From Pseudoalteromonas piscicida (lineage in GTDB: Bacteria > Pseudomonadota > Gammaproteobacteria > Enterobacterales > Alteromonadaceae): 64,000 bases of DNA. Each line of letters opens with the position of its first letter. Positions within the stretch are counted from its first letter, which is position 1. A program made the position numbers and the translations under genes. The notes under the pieces are model-generated. The model was not told the origin of the DNA, did no database searches, and saw nothing but the letters and a program-made list of their open reading frames with translations. Where the stretch lies: contig NZ_CP011924.1 in assembly GCF_000238315.3 (NCBI RefSeq), positions 2,478,501 through 2,542,500 of the forward strand, written 5' to 3'. This document shows positions 51,007 through 60,209 of this stretch, one piece after another.

Positions 51007-52845
51007 TTATAAACTCCCTCGAGCAAACTTAAACGCACTCGCCTGCTGTGCTTGTTTTACTAAATAAAATGCTTCTTTGAGCTGATGGCGTTCAAGAGAA
51101 GAGAGGTTTTCTGGGTTTATACAGTTTCCTGGTAATCCTTCACGGTTGATTTGGGTCTTTAACCGCAACTGTGTTAAGAATCGCCAACAGTCTTTTAGAT
51201 TGTCGATATCCGACTTAGCAAGCAATGGGCTTTTAGTCAGTGCCTCTAGGCGCTCTAAAGTGTTAGCTCTTGCAACTCCAACCTTTAGCGCATACAACCT
51301 AACCACATCATTGATAATGGCAACCCCACGCTTTTTCAGATCTAAATACTTATGTTTGCTCTTGTCTTTTTCCAGCTTAAATTGTTGAAAGATCCCGATC
51401 GGTACCGAATTTGCGTTGATGTCTGTCGCCATTGCCGCATAAAACAGCTCGTTTCGACTGATCTGATCCAAAGATTGGCGAAGAGTTGCATAGAGATCGC
51501 TGGCGCCATCAATAAAACGCATATCAAAGTAGATCTTGCAATTAAGCATCGCTTTTGGTGTAGGAGACAAGATCCACTTGCTAAATTTGGCGGTCCACTG
51601 GGCAACTGTGCCACGGCAATCGGCATTACTGGCCATGATATTTCCTGGGCAAGATTGAATGCCGCACTCGTTGAGTTGCTCACAGACAAACGCGCCTAAA
51701 GCAGCAAAGTAACGACGATCGTTTTCGCTGATATTGTCTGGTAGCAACAAACCATTGTCTTGATCTGAATGTAAGGTCTGCTCTTCTCGTGTCTGAGAGC
51801 CAAAACAGATCCACGCAAAGCGACATGGCGCGGCACCGTGCTGCTGTTGATATAAATAGATTAATCTTGATGTTAGCGCATCAGTGAGGCCACTTAGTAG
51901 CTTGCCAATCAGTGAAATATCTTCAATATGATAGGAAAATTGACGCAATAGATCCGGGATCTCCTGAGCGCAGTTTTTGATAGCCAGAAGATTTTGTGCT
52001 TTATAGATCCTGCCAATAAGTTGTACCGGATCACTTTTTTGCTGTCTCAGCAGATCGGTGCTGGTCAGCATGCCCAGTGGTTTATATGCTTCATTTAACA
52101 CTGGCAAATGATGAATATTGTGCTTAAGCATTAAATGCAGGGCCGAAAACACACGATTGTTTTCAAAGATATGCTTTGGCTTTTCCGTCATGATCTCAGC
52201 AAGTGGAGCGCTAGGATCTTTGTCTTGCGCTAGAACTCGATTACGCAGATCTCTATCCGTCACAACGCCAACCAAGCGCGCTTGCTCCGTGACCATAATT
52301 GATGAAACACGATGCAGGCTCATCAATTTGGCAGCTTCACGAATACTTGCTGTCGGCGCGATAGTAACCGCGTCTTTAGTCATTAGCTCAGATATTTTCC
52401 GTTCTGACCAAGTTTCGCTTTGCTGTTTATAACGAGAAGAAAGTAGTCGGTTAGCGTGTGCTCTAACAAAGTATTGCTCAAAAGGTTTGTATTCTCGGCG
52501 CAAAAAATCAAAGTTCTGCTCATTGAGAATGTAAACCAAGCCATCTTTTTGAACTTCGATGCGATTTTGAATGGCATCACCGGTTAATAAAGAAGGATAA
52601 CCAAAGTAGTCTCCCTCACTCATACGACCAATGACTTCGTCTTTAGCAGAGATCAGATCAACCACACCAGAGCGCAGCAAATATAGATTTGGCTTGCCAT
52701 CTTGAAGCCAATCTTGTTGATTCGCCTGGCTAAGGTAAACAATTTCGATGTGTTTTGAAAAGTAGCTGGCAGCCGCTTCGGGTAATTCAGAAAACGGGGC
52801 TTGTTTATAAACAAACTGAAAGACATCTTGAATTTCTGGCGTCAT
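51007..52845 (-). CDS. Cyclic-nucleotide-binding/CBS/DUF294 nucleotidyltransferase-like protein
   Basis: 612 residues from ATG 52845; the frame opens at 52893. Domains: cNMP-binding (about 10-130), two CBS domains (about 155-275, ITVTEQARLVGVVTDRDL-type strands), a DUF294 nucleotidyltransferase-like domain (about 310-440, FGSQTREEQTLHSDQDNGL) and a C-terminal DUF294_C helical part. The G-S and D-x-D elements of the transferase site are present. The family resembles GlnD-type signal proteins and is commonly located with SSS symporters and a DnaQ-like nuclease. Biochemical role unknown. Confidence 0.87.
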   Translation of the reverse strand: MTPEIQDVFQFVYKQAPFSELPEAAASYFSKHIEIVYLSQANQQDWLQDGKPNLYLLRSGVVDLISAKDEVIGRMSEGDYFGYPSLLTGDAIQNRIEVQKDGLVYILNEQNFDFLRREYKPFEQYFVRAHANRLLSSRYKQQSETWSERKISELMTKDAVTIAPTASIREAAKLMSLHRVSSIMVTEQARLVGVVTDRDLRNRVLAQDKDPSAPLAEIMTEKPKHIFENNRVFSALHLMLKHNIHHLPVLNEAYKPLGMLTSTDLLRQQKSDPVQLIGRIYKAQNLLAIKNCAQEIPDLLRQFSYHIEDISLIGKLLSGLTDALTSRLIYLYQQQHGAAPCRFAWICFGSQTREEQTLHSDQDNGLLLPDNISENDRRYFAALGAFVCEQLNECGIQSCPGNIMASNADCRGTVAQWTAKFSKWILSPTPKAMLNCKIYFDMRFIDGASDLYATLRQSLDQISRNELFYAAMATDINANSVPIGIFQQFKLEKDKSKHKYLDLKKRGVAIINDVVRLYALKVGVARANTLERLEALTKSPLLAKSDIDNLKDCWRFLTQLRLKTQINREGLPGNCINPENLSSLERHQLKEAFYLVKQAQQASAFKFARGSL

Positions 52846-52889
52846 ACCTAACTGTCCTTTTAATCGTCTACAATTTTGCACTATCAAAA

Positions 52890-52926
52890 ACAAATTTGCC
52901 CAGCACGCTGGCTGGGCAAATTCGAT
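52890..52926 (-). terminator. Rho-independent terminator after the symporter gene
   Basis: Minus strand: AATTTGCCCAGC-CAGCGT-GCTGGGCAAATT followed by TGTTTTTG. A long stable stem between the symporter stop and the CBS/DUF294 gene. Confidence 0.88.
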
Positions 52927-52935
52927 TAGTATTGC

Positions 52936-54660
52936 TTAGTGTGCGTGAGCAGCGCTAGATCCTTTAGGGTTACGGATCCCATCAACCATCACTTTAACTT
53001 CTTCAGGTGTATCCGCGGTTACCTTCATAACCAGTGCAGCTACAACGAAGTTCACTAGCATACCTACAATACCGATCCCTTCAGGAGAAATCCCAAACAA
53101 CCAGTTTGCAGGAGCATTTAGCTCAGGGCTGACAAACTTAAAGTAAATAATATAAGCCGCAGTGAAACCAATACCCGTTACCATGCCGGCAATCGCACCT
53201 TCTTTATTCATTCGCTTAGAGAATATCCCCATGATAATTGCAGGGAAGAAACTCGCCGCAGCCAACCCGAAGGCAAATGCAACCACCGAGGCAACAAACC
53301 CAGGTGGGTTTATACCAAAGTACGCCGAGATTGCGATAGCGACCATCGCTGCTAAGCGTGCCACCAGCAATTCTTGTTTATCGTTGATATCCGGCTTAAT
53401 GGTACGCTTCAACAAATCATGTGATACCGATGTTGAAATAACCAGTAGCAAACCAGCGGTTGTCGATAGCGCTGCTGCAATACCACCCGCAGCGACCAAT
53501 GCAATCACCCACGCAGGCAGATTCGCAATATCTGGATTCGCCAATACCATAATATCGCGGTCAATCTTCACTTCGTTTGCACTTGCAGGATCATCAATCT
53601 TGCCTGCAGAGTACTGCATTTTGCCGTCACCATTCTTATCATTGAATATGATAAGGCCCGTTCTTTCCCAGTTTTTCACCCACTGTGGTGCTTCTTCATA
53701 TACCGTGCCACTACCATCTTTACCGTTAATCGTGTCGATCATATTCACACGAGCGAATGACGCAACAGCAGGTGCAGTTGTATATACGATAGCGATAAAC
53801 ACTAAGGTCCAAGCGGCTGAAATACGAGTGTCTTTTACTCTAGGAACGGTGAAGAAGCGAACGATTACATGAGGCAGACCAGCAGTACCAACCATAAGTG
53901 CAGCGGTAATAGCGAACACATCAACCATACTCTTAGAGCCTTCAGTGTACTGCGCAAAGCCGAGTTCGGTACTGAGTCCATCTAGCTTGTCGAGTAGATA
54001 GGTGCCCGAGCCATCAACCAACGTTGCACCAAAACCGGTTTGTGGTAGTAAATGGCCCGTCATCATCAGTGAGATGAAAATAGCAGGAACTAAGTAAGCA
54101 AAGACAAGTACACAATATTGAGCGACCTGTGTATAAGTGATCCCCTTCATACCACCAAGTACCGCGTAGAAGAATACAATCACCATTCCGATGTAAACGC
54201 CCGTTTCGATATCCACTTCGAGGAAACGAGAAAACACCACACCAACACCACGCATTTGGCCAGCAATATAGGTAAAACAGATGAAGATAGCACACAGGAT
54301 CGCAACCACACGTGCAACCTGAGAATAGTAACGATCACCGATAAAATCTGGTACCGTGAACTTACCAAATTTACGCAAATAAGGTGCTAAACACAGGGCA
54401 AGTAATACATAACCGCCGGTCCACCCCATAAGGTAAACACCGCCGTCGTAACCAGCGAAGGAAATAATCCCCGCCATTGAAATAAAGGACGCTGCACTCA
54501 TCCAATCTGCAGCAGTTGCCATACCGTTTGCAACAGGAGGCACACCGCCGCCAGCAACATAGAATTCATTCGTGGACCCAGCTCTCGCCCAGATAGCGAT
54601 ACCGATATAAAGCGCAAAACTAAGGCCGACGATAATAAAAGTTAAAATTTGAACATCCAT
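52936..54660 (-). CDS. Sodium:solute symporter, VC_2705/ActP-like
   Basis: 574 residues with about 13 membrane helices. N-terminal motifs GGGVPPVANGMATAADWMSAASFISMAG and AGQMRGVGVVFSRF are close to acetate permease ActP. A soluble insert at about 310-375 contains FNDKNGDGKMQYSAG, which looks like an EF-hand or dockerin-type calcium loop. Together with the upstream DUF4212 gene it fits the VC_2705 subfamily, whose members always come with that small subunit. Acetate or a related short acid is the likely substrate; this is inferred from the family and the CrbS-like kinase nearby. Confidence 0.9.
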   Translation of the reverse strand: MDVQILTFIIVGLSFALYIGIAIWARAGSTNEFYVAGGGVPPVANGMATAADWMSAASFISMAGIISFAGYDGGVYLMGWTGGYVLLALCLAPYLRKFGKFTVPDFIGDRYYSQVARVVAILCAIFICFTYIAGQMRGVGVVFSRFLEVDIETGVYIGMVIVFFYAVLGGMKGITYTQVAQYCVLVFAYLVPAIFISLMMTGHLLPQTGFGATLVDGSGTYLLDKLDGLSTELGFAQYTEGSKSMVDVFAITAALMVGTAGLPHVIVRFFTVPRVKDTRISAAWTLVFIAIVYTTAPAVASFARVNMIDTINGKDGSGTVYEEAPQWVKNWERTGLIIFNDKNGDGKMQYSAGKIDDPASANEVKIDRDIMVLANPDIANLPAWVIALVAAGGIAAALSTTAGLLLVISTSVSHDLLKRTIKPDINDKQELLVARLAAMVAIAISAYFGINPPGFVASVVAFAFGLAAASFFPAIIMGIFSKRMNKEGAIAGMVTGIGFTAAYIIYFKFVSPELNAPANWLFGISPEGIGIVGMLVNFVVAALVMKVTADTPEEVKVMVDGIRNPKGSSAAHAH

Positions 54661-54671
54661 CGATTAGCTCC

Positions 54672-54935
54672 TCACTCATCCACGCCGTATTTTTTATCTA
54701 ACGCATTCATTTTTGAAACGTAGACAAAAATTAACGCAACAAAAGTATAAATTGCGCCTTGCTGAGAAAACCAAAATCCGAGTTTAAATCCAAAAAAACG
54801 AACTTCGTTGAGCACATCAACTAACAGGATGCCGAATCCAAATGAGACGACAAACCAAATAGTGAGTAGCTTAAACATCAAGGCGAGATTTTCTGACCAA
54901 TATGCTTTCGCTTGTTCTTCACTTTTAAAAGCCAT
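54672..54935 (-). CDS. Symporter small subunit, DUF4212 family
   Basis: 87 residues from ATG 54935, after TAGGAGATTTAAA. Two membrane helices (about 16-38 and 52-74) with AYWSENLALMFKLLTIWF and the conserved FGFKLGFWFSQQGAIYTFVALIFVY region (read in parts). It lies 11 bases before the symporter gene and is its usual partner. Confidence 0.9.
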   Translation of the reverse strand: MAFKSEEQAKAYWSENLALMFKLLTIWFVVSFGFGILLVDVLNEVRFFGFKLGFWFSQQGAIYTFVALIFVYVSKMNALDKKYGVDE

Positions 54936-55309
54936 TTTAAATCTCCTATCACCCGCTCCAACATGGAGCAAGTTGTGTTAATAGACCTTAATGAGAGTAG
55001 CAACGGCTTGGTAAGTTGAAATTGAGACCTTAGTCGTAACGGCAAATTAACGTTTACGTAAACTGCAGATACGTGATATTCATTAGAATTAAAAAGTCTT
55101 TATAAACAAAAAGATAAGTCAAAACAGGTTGGATGAAGATGTATTTTCAATGAGTGGATACGACAGTAAGACATTAGTCTAACTTGAATGGTGAATGAAC
55201 GTCTTTACTCACCAAACAAAACCCTAACACTTTGATTTTAAATAAGATATAAATCTCAAATAAAATTATAGAGTAAACTAGACTATGGGTGCCATTTGTT
55301 TGCTAAAGT
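54936..55309. other. Divergent control region of symporter operon and CrbS-like kinase
   Basis: 374 AT-rich bases with no gene. The one clear element is the palindrome TTAACGTTTACGTAA at 55047-55061. Confidence 0.5.
55047..55061. promoter_or_regulatory. Palindromic candidate operator
   Basis: TTAACGT-T-TACGTAA is a near-perfect inverted repeat about 110 bases before the DUF4212 start. It resembles MerR-type or fatty-acid-regulator sites in style; the binding protein is not identifiable here. Confidence 0.35.
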
Positions 55310-58300
55310 ATGACGATATTAATACCAAAAACTATAACAAACATTATGACTGCCATTTTACTCCTTGTTGCCGCTGCTTATATTGGTGTACTTTTTTGGC
55401 TCGCCAACTGGGGAGATAAAACCACCCCCCGCGCACTTAAAATTAGTCATCATCCGTTTGTTTATGCCTTTTCCTTAGGGATTTATTGTACTTCTTGGAC
55501 TTATTACGGCTCGGTAGGTACTGCGGCCACCAGTAGCTGGCATTACTTCCCTATTCTCTTGGGGCCCATTTTACTGTTTTTGTTCGGTCAGGGTTTTTTA
55601 CGCAAACTCATATTGGTTAGTAAAAAACAGAATATCACCACCATTGCCGACTTCATTTCAGCACGATACGGTAAACGCCAAACTACGGCCGTCATGGTAA
55701 CTATGATAGCCCTATTGGCAACCATTCCATATATTGCGCTCCAGCTCAAAGCCTTGAGTAGTAGCTTTTTGTTATTACAGCAGGATGAGCAAGTGTCTGG
55801 CACTGCGCTCGCATTAGCTGGTACCTTGATCATGGCATTATTTGCGATTTTCTTTGGCACTAGAAAGGTAGATGTGACTGAGTATCGCTCAGGGTTGATG
55901 TTAGCTGTTGCTTTTGAATCTATCGTTAAGCTACTCGCACTCGGTATTGTTGCCGTGCTTGCATGGCAATCTTTAGCTCAAGTTCCAGACTCATTTGATG
56001 CATTGAGCGAACATTGGCAATCTTTTGACTTTTTTAACTTCAACTTCGTTGGACAAACGCTTATGGCAGCGGCTGCCATCGTCTGTTTGCCCCGACAATT
56101 TCATGTAGTAGTAGTAGATAACCACAATACTTCACACTTAAAAACCGCACGCTGGGCATTTACGCTTTACCTGTTATTGATAGCTGCCATGATCATTCCA
56201 ATCGCTACCGCCGCTATCCACCCCGACATTGGCTATGGAGCTGCACCGGACAGTTTCGTACTCGCTTTACCTATCATGATGGAGCATCCGATCCTCGCTA
56301 CATTTGTATTTATCGGCGGTTTATCAGCGGCAACGGCCATGATAGTCGTTGCGACTCTCACACTTAGCACCATGTTATCAAACGATGTGGTATTGCCTTT
56401 GTTGTTCAAGCGTAAATTTAAGAAGAACATTCTAAACAGCAGTTTTAAAAGTCAAATACTCTTAGTCCGACGCTTTGTTATTGCCGCAATCTTATTACTT
56501 TCATATATGTACCAGCAATGGTTTGGTCATGGTGAAGCACTCGCGAATATGGGCTTAGTCGCCTTCTCATTAGTGACTCAGCTATTGCCTGCGATTGTCG
56601 GTGGACTTTATTGGCGTAAAGGTCATGCGTATGGCGTGTATGCGGGGCTCATCGCAGGTTTTATCTGCTGGATGCTATTTCTTATGTTTCCAATCCTGGA
56701 AGCCGGTGGATTACTTGATTATGAAATGCGCCAGACCCTTATCACCCGAGGAACTTTACTCGCACTGCTCGCCAACATTAGTTGCTATATTAGCTTTTCT
56801 ATCGGTGCACAGGAGCGCCTAATCGACCGTATTCAGGCCGCAGCATTCGTAAACCCTAAAGATCAGGCTGCTCTCTCTAAACGCTTGAATAAACAAGTTC
56901 GCGCTACCGTGTATGACTTTAAAGTGCTGCTACAAACCTTCTTGGGGGTTCAGCGCAGTCAGCAACTGCTTGGACATTATGCTCAAAATAATATTTTAGA
57001 AGATAATGACGCATACCCAGCCCCTGAATTTATCTCATTCTGCGAGCGCGCACTCACGGGGGTGCTCGGTGCTTCATCTGCCCAAGCTCTGATCCGTACC
57101 GTGTCATCGGGTCGCCAAATGGCATTTGAAGAGGTGGTTAACTTTTTTGATGAAACCACACAAGCACTACAGTTCAACCAAAACCTACTTTATACCTCAT
57201 TAGAAAATCTAAGCCATGGGATTTCGGTTGTTGATAAAGATCTAAAACTGGTTGCATGGAACAGGCGTTATCACGAGATGTTCGCCTACCCAGACGGCTT
57301 CTTAGAAGTAGGACAACCGATAGAGGAAGTGATCCGCTTTAACGCCGAGCGCGGTGAGTGCGGTCCTGGAGAAATTGATAAACACGTCGATAAACGAGTT
57401 CAACATCTAAAAAATGGCACCCCTCACCACTTTATTCGCCACCGTCGTAATGGCCAAGTATTTGAGATGACGGGAAACCCGCTGCCTGAAGGCGGGTTTG
57501 TGACGAGTTTTTCAGATATCACCACGCATATTGCGACGCAAAACGCACTGGAAGAAATCAATATGGATCTAGAGAACCGTATTGAAGCCAGAACCCAAGA
57601 GATCCGCACCATTAATATGGATCTTAAAGCGGAAATAGCCAATCGTCACGAAACAGAGCAGGCGTTAATGGCCGCTAAAAAAGAAGCAGAACAAGCGAAT
57701 GAGAGTAAAACCCGCTTCTTAGCACTTGCCAGTCATGATATTTTGCAGCCACTCAATGCCGCACGCCTATACTTAGCAGCGATTGATACCCACAATTTAA
57801 TAAGTAAAGATCAGGGTAACTTTGAAAAACTCACCGATAGCCTAGACTCTACCGTACATCTGATGAGTGCGCTTTTAGATATTGCAAAACTAGAGCAAGG
57901 TGCAATGAAGCCCACCCCTAGGCACTTCAACATTGACGATATCTTACTACCACTGGCAAATGAGTATGCCATCATTTCAAAAGAGAAAGGTCTCGAACTT
58001 AAGGTGAGAAGCTCCCACAGTATTGTGCACAGCGACACCACTTACCTACGCCGGATCATTCAAAATCTGGTTTCCAATGCCGTTAAATATACCGACAGTG
58101 GCAAAGTGCTCATCGCCTGTCGACGCCGTAAACATAGTTTGAGGCTTGAAGTATGGGATACCGGTCCTGGTATTTCAAACCATGAGCAAAATAAGATATT
58201 TAACGATTTTTATCGTATTCAAGCGGGTGATAATAAAGGTATTGGGCTTGGGCTTGGTGTTGTAAAACGTCTATGCGATCTTTTATCCATCACAATTTCA

Positions 58301-58771
58301 GTGAATTCAGTTGTCAATCAAGGTAGCCGCTTTGCCATAGACATACCCTATGGCAATGTGGATTTACTCCAGGTAAAAGAAGATATTAGCCAGAAACCGC
58401 AAAGTAAAACTCAACTTAATGTCATCGCGGTTGATGATGACCCGAAAAATCTAGAAGCCATGGCGAGCTTGCTAGATAAATGGCATTGCCACTATCAGCT
58501 GTTTTACAAAGTAGAAGACGCGCTTGCTTACGCAAAACACAATCCCGCACCTGATGTTATTTTAATGGATTACCAACTTAACGATAACTGTGATGGGATC
58601 TCTTTGATCAAATCGCTGCGCACCGTGTGGCAAGATACGGTTCCAGCTATTTTAATCACCGCCGTGAGGGATGAAGAAGTAAAAGTCGCCGCTAAGAGTG
58701 AGCAGATCCATTACCTGTCTAAGCCAGTAAAACCGGCAAAACTCAAAGCTCTGCTCAACCATAGGCGATGA
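55310..58771 (+). CDS. CrbS-like SSS transporter-histidine kinase (hybrid)
   Basis: 1153 residues. An N-terminal sodium:solute symporter-like domain (about 1-500, 13 helices) joins a STAC-type linker (about 515-600), a PAS domain (about 625-740, HGISVVDKDLKLVAWNRRY), a coiled coil, a kinase core (His in ASHDILQPLNAARL, N box NLVSNAVKYTDSG, G boxes DTGPGIS and GIGLGLGVVKR) and a C-terminal receiver (AVDDDPKNLEAM, Asp in VILMDYQLNDN). The layout matches CrbS, the acetate-switch sensor of Vibrio, whose targets include acs and actP. The start is uncertain: ATG 55310 or ATG 55346, both with weak ribosome sites. No LuxR-type CrbR partner is in the window. Confidence 0.88.
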   Translation: MTILIPKTITNIMTAILLLVAAAYIGVLFWLANWGDKTTPRALKISHHPFVYAFSLGIYCTSWTYYGSVGTAATSSWHYFPILLGPILLFLFGQGFLRKLILVSKKQNITTIADFISARYGKRQTTAVMVTMIALLATIPYIALQLKALSSSFLLLQQDEQVSGTALALAGTLIMALFAIFFGTRKVDVTEYRSGLMLAVAFESIVKLLALGIVAVLAWQSLAQVPDSFDALSEHWQSFDFFNFNFVGQTLMAAAAIVCLPRQFHVVVVDNHNTSHLKTARWAFTLYLLLIAAMIIPIATAAIHPDIGYGAAPDSFVLALPIMMEHPILATFVFIGGLSAATAMIVVATLTLSTMLSNDVVLPLLFKRKFKKNILNSSFKSQILLVRRFVIAAILLLSYMYQQWFGHGEALANMGLVAFSLVTQLLPAIVGGLYWRKGHAYGVYAGLIAGFICWMLFLMFPILEAGGLLDYEMRQTLITRGTLLALLANISCYISFSIGAQERLIDRIQAAAFVNPKDQAALSKRLNKQVRATVYDFKVLLQTFLGVQRSQQLLGHYAQNNILEDNDAYPAPEFISFCERALTGVLGASSAQALIRTVSSGRQMAFEEVVNFFDETTQALQFNQNLLYTSLENLSHGISVVDKDLKLVAWNRRYHEMFAYPDGFLEVGQPIEEVIRFNAERGECGPGEIDKHVDKRVQHLKNGTPHHFIRHRRNGQVFEMTGNPLPEGGFVTSFSDITTHIATQNALEEINMDLENRIEARTQEIRTINMDLKAEIANRHETEQALMAAKKEAEQANESKTRFLALASHDILQPLNAARLYLAAIDTHNLISKDQGNFEKLTDSLDSTVHLMSALLDIAKLEQGAMKPTPRHFNIDDILLPLANEYAIISKEKGLELKVRSSHSIVHSDTTYLRRIIQNLVSNAVKYTDSGKVLIACRRRKHSLRLEVWDTGPGISNHEQNKIFNDFYRIQAGDNKGIGLGLGVVKRLCDLLSITISVNSVVNQGSRFAIDIPYGNVDLLQVKEDISQKPQSKTQLNVIAVDDDPKNLEAMASLLDKWHCHYQLFYKVEDALAYAKHNPAPDVILMDYQLNDNCDGISLIKSLRTVWQDTVPAILITAVRDEEVKVAAKSEQIHYLSKPVKPAKLKALLNHRR

Positions 58772-58888
58772 GCACACAGACAGCTGTTGAATACGATAGC
58801 AATCGCAAAGTTTTTTGTCGGTAAGCATTTATCTCACTGCCAATTCGCAGTATTCTGAAAGTTCGCTTAGACGAATTGGAATGAGGAA

Positions 58889-59719
58889 ATGAGTTACATA
58901 CTAACAACAGAGTGTAAAGATGACATAGGACTGATCGCGAAGATCACTAGCCTTTGTCATGAGCACGACCTAAACATCACGCGCAATAATGAGTTTGTAG
59001 ATAAAGAAGGACAGCGCTTCTTTATGCGTACAGAGCTCACAGGCACACCCAGTGATAACTTTCTGGCACAACTTCGTCAGTCATTACCAACTGGCGCCAA
59101 GTTAAACCTATACGGGCAAGAACGAACAAAAGTAGTGCTACTTGCGACGAAAGAAGCGCACTGCTTAGGCGGTGTGTTGCTTAAACAATACGAACAAGCA
59201 TTCAATATTGAAGTACAAGCAGTTATCGCAAACTATGATACGTTGGAGCCCCTTGTTAAAGGCTTTGGTATTCCTTTTCATCTAGTATCACATGAAGGGC
59301 TGAGTAGAGCTGAACACGACAGTGCAATGGCCGATTTAATCGAACAATATGATCCTGATATTGTTGGCTTGGCAAAGTATATGCGGATCTTAACACCGGA
59401 ATTTGTCTCACGCTTTGACGGAAAAATTATCAATATTCACCACTCATTCTTGCCTGCCTTTATCGGTGCAAAACCTTACCATCAGGCATTTGAACGTGGC
59501 GTGAAAATTATTGGCGCTACCGCTCACTTTGTTAATGATGAATTAGATGAAGGACCTATTATTGCCCAAAATGTCACACAAGTTAGCCATGCTCAAAATG
59601 CTGAAGAGATGGCAAAAATCGGTAGAGACATTGAAAAAACAGTATTTTGTAACGCGTTACAATTAGCCTGCGAGCATAAGCTTTTCATTAACGGCAATAA
59701 AACTGTCGTCTTTTCATAA
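58889..59719 (+). CDS. purU: Formyltetrahydrofolate deformylase PurU
   Basis: Splits 10-formyl-tetrahydrofolate to tetrahydrofolate and formate, supplying formate for purine synthesis and balancing one-carbon pools. 276 residues: an N-terminal ACT domain (about 1-85, CKDDIGLIAKITSLC) and a formyltransferase-like hydrolase domain with NIHHSFLPAFIGAKPYHQA (catalytic His) and DELDEGPII (catalytic Asp). The start follows GAGGAA. It stands alone before the rRNA operon. Confidence 0.95.
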   Translation: MSYILTTECKDDIGLIAKITSLCHEHDLNITRNNEFVDKEGQRFFMRTELTGTPSDNFLAQLRQSLPTGAKLNLYGQERTKVVLLATKEAHCLGGVLLKQYEQAFNIEVQAVIANYDTLEPLVKGFGIPFHLVSHEGLSRAEHDSAMADLIEQYDPDIVGLAKYMRILTPEFVSRFDGKIINIHHSFLPAFIGAKPYHQAFERGVKIIGATAHFVNDELDEGPIIAQNVTQVSHAQNAEEMAKIGRDIEKTVFCNALQLACEHKLFINGNKTVVFS

Positions 59720-59808
59720 TCAAGTTCAGAACCGCAGTTTAGCAACTTAGGAAATGAACAGCATGGATGCGTGAAGAAGAGAGACTCCCACAGTACTGTG
59801 TATCTGAT

Positions 59809-59834
59809 GGTGGGAGCGATTTCACCTCGTGAGG
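59809..59834. repeat. REP-like palindrome, copy A
   Basis: GGTGGGAGCGATTTCACCTC then GTGAGG, a short palindromic unit resembling REP sequences of the GTGGGAGC type. It has a second copy at 59985-60012. Confidence 0.5.
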
Positions 59835-59855
59835 TTTCTATATCCCAAACAATAT

Positions 59856-59885
59856 AAAACCCGTCGCATTGCTGCAACGGGTTTT
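59856..59885. terminator. Bidirectional terminator, copy A (after purU)
   Basis: AAAACCCGT and ACGGGTTTT flank an inner CGCA/TGCT-like stem, identical in the core to the rrn terminator at 60052. It probably ends purU on the plus strand. Confidence 0.75.
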
Positions 59886-59890
59886 GTTAT

Positions 59891-59910
59891 ACATGGGTGT
59901 TCCATACTAT
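59891..59910 (-). pseudogene. 5S rRNA 3'-region remnant
   Basis: Twenty bases (ACATGGGTGTTCCATACTAT on the plus strand) match the 5S gene at 60116-60135 at 17 positions. They stand in the same order after an identical terminator hairpin. Likely a decayed copy of the end of an rRNA operon. Confidence 0.45.
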
Positions 59911-59984
59911 TTTTAGGTCGAAATTTTCATTGCAAACCATCGGCGGGTAAACCACCCCCTACCATACTGCCCTTTGCTGATACT

Positions 59985-60012
59985 GTGGTAGGAGCGAGTT
60001 TACCTCGAGAGG
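59985..60012. repeat. REP-like palindrome, copy B
   Basis: GTGGTAGGAGCGAGTTTACC then TCGAGAGG; the inner CGAG/CTCG pairing is stronger than in copy A. Confidence 0.5.
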
Positions 60013-60051
60013 TTTTAATTGGCTTGCGAGGTTTCCTATACCCCAAACAGC

Positions 60052-60083
60052 AAAAAACCCGTCGCATTGCTGCAACGGGTTTC
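60052..60083 (-). terminator. rRNA operon terminator
   Basis: Minus strand: AAACCCGTTGCAGCAATGCG then ACGGGTTTTTT, a stable hairpin with T-run just after the 5S gene. Confidence 0.88.
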
Positions 60084-60093
60084 TCTTATTTGG

Positions 60094-60209
60094 CCCTGGC
60101 GATGTTCTACTTTCACATGGGTAATCCACACTATCATCGACGCTGTTTTGTTTCACTTCTGAGTTCGGCATGGGGTCAGGTGGGTCCAAAACGCTATAGT
60201 CACCAGGAA
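60094..60209 (-). rRNA. rrf: 5S ribosomal RNA
   Basis: The minus strand contains the conserved core CCCACCTGACCCCATGCCGA then ACTCAGAAGTGAAAC, and ends that pair (CCTGGTG with CGCCAGG). About 116 bases. Ends are set by pairing and by comparison with E. coli, so they may be off by one to three bases. Confidence 0.95.

Larger units (their letters stand above)
59720..60093. other. purU-rrn intergenic region with duplicated REP-like/terminator units
   Basis: Two diverged copies of one unit: (A) 59809-59910 and (B) 59985-60135. Each has a GGAGCGA-type REP-like palindrome, a TATACCCCAAACA-like link and the same CCCGTCGCATTGCTGCAACGGG hairpin (read in parts). Copy A ends in a remnant of 5S rRNA sequence; copy B runs into the real 5S gene. 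Confidence 0.6.
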
